Shown piece by piece: positions 4,180-9,237 of a stretch of DNA of 9,237 bases; the stretch's first letter is position 1, and each line of letters starts with the position of its first letter. The DNA lies in NCBI GenBank assembly GCA_021812735.1, contig JAKAMV010000337.1:1-9237 (forward strand), in the 5' to 3' direction. The translations under genes were made by a program, and so were the position numbers. Below the pieces are notes generated by a model. It did not search any database and had not been told where the DNA came from. It saw nothing but the letters and a program-made list of their open reading frames with translations. This stretch comes from Chloroflexota bacterium. Lineage in GTDB: Bacteria > Chloroflexota > Limnocylindria > Limnocylindrales > CSP1-4.

Positions 4180-6210
4180 ATGGGCTATCGCATCGACATC
4201 AATCACGCGGGCTGCATCACCTGCGGCATCTGCATGGACGTGTGCCCCGTCGAGGCACTCGACATGTCGCGGCCCGACCATCCGGGGATCGAGACCGGAC
4301 CGGTGGGTGGCAAGCCGCTGCCGTGGGCCATGGAGCGCCCGCTGCAGGTGGGCGAGTGCATCGGCTGCGGCATCTGCATCCGCGAGTGCCCGCCCGCGGT
4401 CATGACCCTGGTCGAGAAGCGGGGCGAGCAGATCCCGCTGGCCCCCCGCCAGGGGCCCATCGAGCGGCCGTCGCCGGTGGCCGCAGACGAGGCCTGGCTG
4501 CCGCTCTCTGAGGTGACGCGCGAGGCGCTCAAGCCGGTCCACCCCACGCCCTGGGGCGACCTCTTCCCGTGGGTGACCCGCAGCCGGCCGAAGCCCTGGC
4601 AGACCTGGATGACCATGGTCGACGAAGGGCCCGCCAGCCCCATCGCGCCGTGCCAGGAGGCGTGCCCGGCCGGCACCGACGCCGGCCGCTACGTCGGGCT
4701 CGTGGCCCAGGGCCGCTACGACGAGGCCTACCAGGTGGCCGCCGAGGTCAACCCGTTCCCGTCGGTCTGCGGCTGGATCTGCACCGCGCCCTGCGAGAGC
4801 GCCTGCCGCCGAGGCGTCCTCGACGAGCCCATCAGCATCCGAACCCTCAAGCGCTTCGCCGTCGAGCACGGCCAGCTGCCCTCGGCGCCGAAGCCGGCCA
4901 GGAGGCGCAGCGAGAAGGTCGCGATCGTGGGCGGCGGGCCGGCCGGCATGTCGGCGGCCTGGTACCTCGCCCGCCTCGGCTATCCGGTGACGGTGCTGGA
5001 GGCGATGCCAATCCCCGGCGGCATGATGGCGATCGGGATCCCCGAGTACCGCCTGCCGCGCGAGGTCCTCCAGGCCGAGCTCAAGCGAATCGTGGACGCC
5101 GGGGTGGAGCTCAAGCTCGACACCGCGATGGGCCGCGACTTCACGCTGCCCGACCTCGAGCAGCAGGGCTTCAAGGCGATCTTCCTGGCCACCGGCGCGT
5201 CCAAGTCGCGGCGGCTGGGCGTCCCCGGCGACGACCTCCGGGGCATGATCCCCGCCACGCGGTTCCTCAAGGAGGTCAATCTCGGCGAGAACCCGCGCCT
5301 GGCGGGCGACGTCATCGTCGTCGGCGGCGGGTCAACCGCGATGGACGCTGCGCGCTCCGCCAAGCGCTCCGGCGCCTCGTCCGTCTCGATCGTCTACCGC
5401 CGCGGCCGCGCTGACATGCCGGCCCAGGAGGAGGAGGTCGACGCCGCGGAGCGGGAGGGCATCGCGATCCTCGGGGGCCTCGCGCCGCGCGAGGTCGTCG
5501 GCCGTGACGGCCAGGTCGTTGCCCTGCGCCTCGACGTGACCGCGCCGTCCGGCAAGCCCGACCACAGCGGGCGGACCGTGTGGTCCCCGACGGGCGAATC
5601 CCGCGAGCTGCCCGCCGCCGCGATCCTCGTCGCCATCGGCGAGGAGCCGGACCCGTCGATCCTCCCCGAGGGCGCGGGTATCGAGGTCAGCGGCTGGGCC
5701 GGCATCGTGGCTGACCCGAAGACGCTGGCCACCGGCCGCGCGGGCATCTTCGCCGGCGGCGACGTGGTGTCCGGGCCCAAGACCATCATCGAGGCCGTGG
5801 CCGCCGGTCGGCGCGCCGCGGGCTCGATCCACGAGCACCTCTCGGGCGCCCGCAACGGCGAGGCCGAGATCATGAAGGCCGTCCGCGTGACGACCCCGGC
5901 CGAGCGGTCGCTGCGGCTGGACATCGCCGACAAGCCCCGCCTGCACGCAGCCCTGCCGATGGTGGACACCGGCAGCTTCAAGGCGACGCAGGAGGGCTTC
6001 GACGAGACGGCCGCACGGAGCGAGGCGTCCCGCTGCTTCCGCTGCGACGCCGTGTACGGCTGCCCGTCCGTCCGGGTGGCCGCCGGCCGCGGGCCGGCCG
6101 ACTCGCGCATCGGCGGACCCACCGCGTCGCATGCGCCGGTCGCCGCTCCCGGCCCGCTCACCCCCGCCACGCCACCGTCCCGCCAGCTCACTTCGGGAGG
6201 AGCCCAGTGA
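4180..6210 (+). CDS. Dicluster-ferredoxin/GltD-like FAD-NAD(P) oxidoreductase
   Basis: This 676-residue iron-sulfur flavoprotein has two classical [4Fe-4S] motifs at the N-terminus: Cys12, 15, 18, 22 (CITCGICMDVCP) and Cys60, 63, 66, 70 (CIGCGICIRECP). A GltD/DPYD-type cluster domain follows: CQEACPAGTD (Cys158, 162), then VCGWICTAPCESACRRG (Cys197, 201, 205, 209). Next come the FAD site VGGGPAGMSAA (251-256), the NAD(P) site VVGGGSTAMDAA (about 381-391) and the second FAD signature FAGGDVVSGPKTIIEA (524-539). A late CFRCDAVYGC (Cys619, 622, 628) precedes a Pro/Ala-rich tail (about 635-676). The fold is that of the glutamate synthase small subunit, which moves electrons between NAD(P)H, FAD and Fe-S clusters. 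No large GltB subunit adjoins, so glutamate synthesis is unlikely. The GTGA overlap with the next gene points to a role with the two membrane proteins. The electron acceptor is unknown. Confidence 0.92.
   Translation: MGYRIDINHAGCITCGICMDVCPVEALDMSRPDHPGIETGPVGGKPLPWAMERPLQVGECIGCGICIRECPPAVMTLVEKRGEQIPLAPRQGPIERPSPVAADEAWLPLSEVTREALKPVHPTPWGDLFPWVTRSRPKPWQTWMTMVDEGPASPIAPCQEACPAGTDAGRYVGLVAQGRYDEAYQVAAEVNPFPSVCGWICTAPCESACRRGVLDEPISIRTLKRFAVEHGQLPSAPKPARRRSEKVAIVGGGPAGMSAAWYLARLGYPVTVLEAMPIPGGMMAIGIPEYRLPREVLQAELKRIVDAGVELKLDTAMGRDFTLPDLEQQGFKAIFLATGASKSRRLGVPGDDLRGMIPATRFLKEVNLGENPRLAGDVIVVGGGSTAMDAARSAKRSGASSVSIVYRRGRADMPAQEEEVDAAEREGIAILGGLAPREVVGRDGQVVALRLDVTAPSGKPDHSGRTVWSPTGESRELPAAAILVAIGEEPDPSILPEGAGIEVSGWAGIVADPKTLATGRAGIFAGGDVVSGPKTIIEAVAAGRRAAGSIHEHLSGARNGEAEIMKAVRVTTPAERSLRLDIADKPRLHAALPMVDTGSFKATQEGFDETAARSEASRCFRCDAVYGCPSVRVAAGRGPADSRIGGPTASHAPVAAPGPLTPATPPSRQLTSGGAQ
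6195..6202 (+). promoter_or_regulatory. Shine-Dalgarno selecting GTG 6207
   Basis: GGGAGGAG inside the end of the oxidoreductase gene lies 4 nt before GTG 6207, whose last two bases begin the upstream TGA stop (GTGA, 6207-6210). This supports the unusual GTG start and translational coupling. Confidence 0.8.
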
Positions 6211-6815
6211 ACGCAGACCAGGTTTCAGGCCTCTTCGACGCCGGCGAGGCGTTCGTCGAGGGAACGATCGCCGCCGCCCTCGTGATCCTCTGGATCCTGA
6301 CGGTGGCCCTCCACCTCGCACGGCCGTACATGGCCAGGACCACCGGCAAGTTCACGCTCCGCCTGGGTGCCGACCTGTGGTGGATCATCTACGTCGGCCT
6401 GCGCGACATCATGCTGCTCCAGGTCTTCCTCGGCTCGTTCATCTTCTTCTACCCGGACGTCGTGGGCGGCAAGGCCTTGCCGGTCACGGGCGGCCTCGCG
6501 GCCGTGTGCGCGTTCGCCGCCCTGCTGATCAAGCTCATGACCAAGGGCGACGCGGACCTCGGCTGGATGCGGGCGCAGGTGGCGCTCGTGGGCCTGGGCG
6601 CGGTCCTGTACATCACGCCCTATCTGTTCGGCCCCCAGACCCAGCTGCTCACCGGCTCGCGCCTGCTCGACCTCTCGAACGTGCTGACGTCGTCGCAGAA
6701 CCCGGCGCTCGCCGAGCCGCTGGCCTACATCTCCGCGGCCCTGACGGGCATCCTCGGGATCGTCGCGGTCGTCTACAACTTCCGGCTCTCGAGCCGGCAG
6801 ACCAAGGCCCACTAG
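6207..6815 (+). CDS. Unrecognised 5-TM membrane protein, paralogue A of a pair
   Basis: I do not recognise a named family. The 202-residue product has five predicted membrane helices, at about 20-38, 59-82, 90-111, 122-142 and 171-192, and no signal peptide. The end of helix 1 and the start of helix 2 carry a distinctive signature: LHLARPY (His36 to Tyr41), TLRLGADLWW (50-59) and Arg66-Asp67 inside helix 2. Later comes VLYITPYLFG (133-142). The next gene repeats this signature without gaps. The start is GTG 6207, which overlaps the oxidoreductase stop and has a good Shine-Dalgarno. The context suggests a membrane anchor or electron-accepting subunit for the upstream Fe-S flavoprotein. The single conserved His could bind heme in a heterodimer, but no bis-His four-helix motif is seen in one chain. 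Membrane location is secure; the role is inferred. Confidence 0.88.
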   Translation: MNADQVSGLFDAGEAFVEGTIAAALVILWILTVALHLARPYMARTTGKFTLRLGADLWWIIYVGLRDIMLLQVFLGSFIFFYPDVVGGKALPVTGGLAAVCAFAALLIKLMTKGDADLGWMRAQVALVGLGAVLYITPYLFGPQTQLLTGSRLLDLSNVLTSSQNPALAEPLAYISAALTGILGIVAVVYNFRLSSRQTKAH

Positions 6816-6819
6816 GAGG
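6814..6819 (+). promoter_or_regulatory. Shine-Dalgarno selecting ATG 6830
   Basis: AGGAGG overlaps the TAG stop of the preceding gene (6813-6815) and lies 10 nt before ATG 6830. The reading frame is open far upstream (from about 6131), so this site decides the true start. It also excludes a long N-terminal extension that would only read the preceding gene in the wrong frame. Confidence 0.8.
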
Positions 6820-6829
6820 AGCCGGTCCG

Positions 6830-7495
6830 ATGCTGAGTGGCGACGATCTTGCCAATGCGATCACCAACGGCGGCGCCAACTGGATGGTGCTGTCGGTCGC
6901 GGCGATCCTCCCCATCCTGTGGGCGTTCACCCTCTCGCTGCACTTCGCGCGCCCGTACGTGCTGCGGTTCCTGCAGAGCCTGACGCTCCGCTTCGGCGGC
7001 GACGTGTGGTGGCTGAGCTACGTGCTGACCCGCGACGCGCTGCTGGTGATCACGCTGTGCCTGTCGGTGGTGTTCCTGTTCCCCAACGTCTACCTGCGCG
7101 GTGCGGGCCTGGGCGTCACGGCTCCCGTCGCGACCGTGGTCCTGATGTGGGCCGCGCTGGTCAAGCTGCTGCGCGACCCTGACGACAACCCGTCCGACTG
7201 GCGGCTGCAGAGCAGCCTGCTGGTCGTCGCCTCGGTGCTGTACATCGTCCCGCAGATCTACGGGATGGAGGCTGCGGACCCGGTCTCGGCCTTCCCCTGG
7301 TCGGGCGCCCTCGCCTCGATGACCACGGTGACCCGCAACGGCGTGGACTACGCCGCGCCCCAGCCGTACGCGCCGGCGATCCTGTGGATCTCGCTCGCCC
7401 TGCTCGGTGTCACCGGCGGGCTCGTGTTCCTGCGGTTCTTCCTGCGCCTCGGCACCAAGGCGGCCGGCGAGGCCTCCTCGACGGTGGAGGCCTGA
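6830..7495 (+). CDS. Unrecognised 5-TM membrane protein, paralogue B of a pair
   Basis: This 221-residue membrane protein has no family that I recognise. Hydrophobic segments lie at about 19-40, 61-85, 95-114, 127-145 and 181-204, matching the upstream protein helix for helix. The shared signature is LHFARPY (His38 to Tyr43), TLRFGGDVWW (52-61) and Arg68-Asp69, then VLYIVPQIYG (136-145). Over the 39 residues from Trp31 to Asp69, 20 are identical to Trp29-Asp67 of the neighbour with no gap, so the two genes arose by duplication. Protein B differs by a longer polar loop (about 146-180) between helices 4 and 5, which may be a subunit-specific surface. The gene is the last in the operon and is followed by a strong GC hairpin at 7556-7590. 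A heteromeric membrane complex with protein A and the flavoprotein is the simplest reading. Confidence 0.88.
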   Translation: MLSGDDLANAITNGGANWMVLSVAAILPILWAFTLSLHFARPYVLRFLQSLTLRFGGDVWWLSYVLTRDALLVITLCLSVVFLFPNVYLRGAGLGVTAPVATVVLMWAALVKLLRDPDDNPSDWRLQSSLLVVASVLYIVPQIYGMEAADPVSAFPWSGALASMTTVTRNGVDYAAPQPYAPAILWISLALLGVTGGLVFLRFFLRLGTKAAGEASSTVEA

Positions 7496-7555
7496 CCTCC
7501 TCCCGGCATCCCGTGCGGGCCGTCCCCCCGCGGCCCGCCGCCGCCCCGGACCCCT

Positions 7556-7590
7556 CGACGGCGCCACCGATCCCCACGGTGGCGCCGTCG
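7556..7590 (+). terminator. GC-rich hairpin, likely operon terminator
   Basis: CGACGGCGCCACCG (7556-7569) pairs perfectly with CGGTGGCGCCGTCG (7577-7590), a 14-bp stem with loop ATCCCCA. A wobble pair and a C-G pair could extend it outward. It starts 60 bp after the 7495 stop. No T-tract follows, so it would be a stem-only terminator or a 3'-end stabiliser. Confidence 0.6.
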
Positions 7591-7646
7591 GGCCGTCTCG
7601 GCGGGTGGGGCGAGACTCGCGCTCGCCGTGAGGACGGCGCACGCCC

Positions 7647-7667
7647 GCGTATCATTCCCGCCCTATG
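7647..7667 (+). promoter_or_regulatory. Putative -10 box fused to the amidotransferase start
   Basis: TATCAT at 7650-7655 lies 9 nt before ATG 7665, in the context GCGTATCATTCCCGCCC. Transcription would begin about 2-3 nt before the ATG, giving an essentially leaderless message. There is no Shine-Dalgarno and no good -35. The sequence closely resembles the kinase promoter at 340-358. Confidence 0.5.
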
Positions 7668-8390
7668 TGCGAGCAGTTCATCGGGCGTGCCGAGGCGCCG
7701 TTCCGGCTCGACGAGCTCTGGCCGCTGACCGAGAGGCTCGAGCGGTTCGGCCTCGCAGGCTTCGGCTGGGGTGCGGCCTGGGTGGATGGCGCCGGGGCGA
7801 TTCGCGTCCACCGCGACGTCCGCGCCTTCCGCGACGACCCGGGTCGCGACTTGCTGGGCGCGACCGAGACGACCGCGCTGCTCGTCCACCTCCGCCGCCC
7901 GTCGCGCCTGTCCACCCTCCAGCTGCCCGACACGCAGCCCTTCGAGGACCCGGCCGGTCGCTTCGCCTTCAGCCACAACGGCGACCTGCGCGACTACCAG
8001 GCGGCCCGGGCGCGGTACCGCCGTGCGGGCCGGATCCACGGCCGCGCGGACAGCGAGGTGGGCGAGCGCTGGCTCGAGGACGCGTGGTCCGAGACCGAGC
8101 CGGTGGGCCACCTCCTGGGCACCCTGCACGACGCGTTCGGCGGCGAGGCCAACTTCGGCGTCCTGACGTCCGACGGCACGCCCTACCACTACGCGGGCAA
8201 CCCACAGAACCCCGTGTTCACCTTCCGCCTCGGGCGGATCGGCATCGCCGCCACGGCCCTGTACTCGATCGACCGATCGGTGTTCCGCTTCTGCGCCCCC
8301 GGGGCGACGGACCGCGCGCTGGTGCAGCTGCACTCGACGGTGACGCTCGGCCCGGCTGGCCGGCCGATCGAGCCCGTCACCCGGCGCTGA
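7665..8390 (+). CDS. Class II glutamine amidotransferase-like protein (YafJ/GATase_4 type)
   Basis: The 241-residue product begins Met-Cys. Removal of Met would expose Cys2 as the N-terminal nucleophile of class II (Ntn-type) amidotransferases, which hydrolyse glutamine to glutamate and ammonia. Supporting motifs in the family order are GFGWGAAW (32-39), HLRRPS (75-80, the Arg-containing substrate loop), DTQPF (89-93), FSHNGDL (102-108, oxyanion Asn-Gly) and RADSEV (127-132, equivalent to the TDSE motif). The protein is only the glutaminase-like domain, with no synthetase domain attached, as in stand-alone YafJ- and EgtC-type proteins. No ergothioneine gene is adjacent, so EgtC is not claimed. 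The start at ATG 7665 is fixed by the catalytic Cys. The neighbours give no clear pathway. The physiological substrate is unknown. Confidence 0.88.
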   Translation: MCEQFIGRAEAPFRLDELWPLTERLERFGLAGFGWGAAWVDGAGAIRVHRDVRAFRDDPGRDLLGATETTALLVHLRRPSRLSTLQLPDTQPFEDPAGRFAFSHNGDLRDYQAARARYRRAGRIHGRADSEVGERWLEDAWSETEPVGHLLGTLHDAFGGEANFGVLTSDGTPYHYAGNPQNPVFTFRLGRIGIAATALYSIDRSVFRFCAPGATDRALVQLHSTVTLGPAGRPIEPVTRR

Positions 8391-8440
8391 CGGCGCGCCG
8401 CAGCCCGAACCGGGTCGCGGGGGGTGAAACCGGACCGCGG

Positions 8441-9237
8441 TCAGTCGCCGATCTGCACCGACTTGCGGCCGCCGCTCGCGGTTCCCCGGCGCGCCGGCCC
8501 CGTGTTCGTCGGCGCCAGGCCCAGGAACCGCGCGGTCGTCCGCCCGAGCGCCTCGCGCGCCCGCACGGCTGTCGCCGCCGGCGCCTCTCGGAACGCCCGG
8601 CCCCAGGCGCCCGCCCACGCCCGCAGCTGCGCCCACGCGGTCCGCCAGGCGCCCAGGTGCAGGAACGCGAACGGGTGCTCGAGCCGCCACCACCAGGGCA
8701 CGATCGACCACGCGAAGACCAGGTAGTCGGCACGCACGGGACGGCTGCCGAAGCCGAACAGCGCCTGCAGCTGGATGATCGTCAGGGGCAGCATGACGAG
8801 CGAGAGGAGGCCCGACAGCGCCAGCCAGACCAGGCCCCAGCCCCGGGCCTTGGCGGGCAGGACGGGCCACGCTGCGGCGGGCACCCACTTCATCCAGGTC
8901 GCGAGGGCCCAGATGAGCCCGCCCGCCCGCCCGTCGACGAAGTGCGCGCCGAACAGGGCGACTGCAAGCAGCAGGTTGATGTTCCCGGTGTCGATGTTGG
9001 CGCCGAACGGGATGGCAAGGATGGCGATCAGGATGGCCGTGGGCAGCGGGCGGCGAGCGTACGCCCAGCGGATCGACCACAGGAGCAGCAGCAGCCCGGC
9101 CCCGCGCCAGGCGAACCACGCCACCTCCCACGGGAGCATCGCCCACGGGAGGAAGAGCGGCAGCATCCACGGCGCGTAGACGTAGGGCAGGAACGGGCCG
9201 GTCGGGTGGTAGGGGTTGCCGCCGTCGAGCCACAGCC
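8441..9237 (-). CDS. GT87/DUF2029-like membrane glycosyltransferase, C-terminal part (partial)
   Basis: The frame enters from the right edge and stops at 8441, showing 264 residues. Internal ATG 9166 is not the start, because the 23 residues before it carry a recognisable family segment, WLDGGNPYHP, then FLPYVYAPWMLP. Several membrane spans follow, at about 24-56 (one or two helices), 65-100, 108-126, 134-160 and 171-190. A TGNINLLLAV element resembles the GQxN segment of polyprenol-phosphate-mannose-dependent GT-C enzymes (DUF2029/GT87, PimE-like). The last 70 or so residues form a basic, Ala-rich cytoplasmic-type tail. Such enzymes add sugars to lipid-linked glycans on the outer face of the membrane. 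The catalytic N-terminal loop lies outside the window, so activity cannot be judged. The assignment rests on topology and short motifs. Confidence 0.7.
   Translation of the reverse strand, partial: LWLDGGNPYHPTGPFLPYVYAPWMLPLFLPWAMLPWEVAWFAWRGAGLLLLLWSIRWAYARRPLPTAILIAILAIPFGANIDTGNINLLLAVALFGAHFVDGRAGGLIWALATWMKWVPAAAWPVLPAKARGWGLVWLALSGLLSLVMLPLTIIQLQALFGFGSRPVRADYLVFAWSIVPWWWRLEHPFAFLHLGAWRTAWAQLRAWAGAWGRAFREAPAATAVRAREALGRTTARFLGLAPTNTGPARRGTASGGRKSVQIGD

Noticed and set aside
3685..4869. A 394-codon - strand frame across the divergent intergenic region
   Set aside because: No recognisable domain. It covers the ferredoxin-coding region antisense and has biased Arg/Pro composition.
4180..6210. 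True glutamate synthase small subunit (gltD)
   Set aside because: No large subunit lies beside it, there is an added dicluster ferredoxin domain, and it is coupled to membrane proteins instead. Only the fold is shared.
6131..7495. A longer version of membrane protein B starting at 6131
   Set aside because: The first 233 codons read the oxidoreductase tail and membrane protein A out of frame. A Shine-Dalgarno before ATG 6830 and alignment with A fix the shorter form.
6207..7495. Cytochrome b / NarI-type heme-binding membrane subunits
   Set aside because: Only one His is conserved between the two proteins and no bis-His pattern occurs within one chain. Heme binding remains just a possibility across a dimer.
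7665..8390. EgtC (ergothioneine pathway) identity for the amidotransferase
   Set aside because: No egtB or egtD gene is nearby in the window, and the motifs are shared by all YafJ/GATase_4-type proteins.
8391..8440. Terminator between the convergent amidotransferase and glycosyltransferase genes
   Set aside because: Only a 10-bp palindrome (CGGCGCGCCG, 8391-8400) and short GC repeats are present, with no clear stem-loop with a loop or T-tract.
7410..9233. A 607-codon open frame on the - strand spanning the amidotransferase and the glycosyltransferase region
   Set aside because: Its product is Arg/Pro/Ala-rich with no domain, and it opposes two frames with clear family motifs. GC-rich DNA leaves such antisense frames open by chance.

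Overview
The window is GC-rich throughout and reads as chromosomal DNA from a high-GC bacterium. The sequence does not fix the phylum. Chloroflexota or Actinomycetota would fit the codon bias, the GTG starts and the start-proximal -10 boxes, but this is only an impression. No rRNA, tRNA, CRISPR array, transposase or phage gene was seen.

Layout, left to right. (1) The zinc-finger C-terminus of an Fpg/Nei-type DNA glycosylase enters from the left edge (2-190). (2) A two-component pair follows on the + strand: a two-TM, GAF-containing NarL/LiaS-type sensor kinase (356-1753) and a LuxR-type response regulator (1757-2401). (3) Convergent to it, on the - strand, is a two-gene metal operon: a NicO/NiCoT-like transporter (2918-3850) whose stop codon overlaps the start of a Fur-family repressor (2451-2921). 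Upstream of the transporter lie a consensus-quality promoter (TTGACA, 17 bp, GATACT) and a 7-1-7 palindrome of Fur-box geometry, which suggests autoregulation. (4) A 329-bp divergent intergenic region holds that promoter and operator, a 19-bp tandem repeat and two perfect GC-rich hairpins.

(5) The most distinctive locus is a tightly coupled + strand operon (4180-7495). It encodes a large FAD/NAD(P) oxidoreductase of the GltD type with an added N-terminal 2x[4Fe-4S] ferredoxin domain. Two 5-TM membrane proteins follow that I do not recognise but that are clearly paralogues of each other, sharing an LH-x-ARPY ... TLR-x-G-x-D-x-WW ... RD signature. The genes are joined by a GTGA overlap and by a Shine-Dalgarno that overlaps a stop codon. 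I infer a membrane-bound electron-transfer complex of undescribed type. A 14-bp GC hairpin lies 60 bp past the operon.

(6) A class II glutamine amidotransferase-like protein (7665-8390) follows. Its start lies only 9 nt after a -10-like box, and the same arrangement precedes the sensor kinase, so both messages may be leaderless. (7) Convergent to it is the C-terminal part of a polytopic GT-C/GT87-like (DUF2029) glycosyltransferase (8441-9237, - strand), which runs off the right edge.
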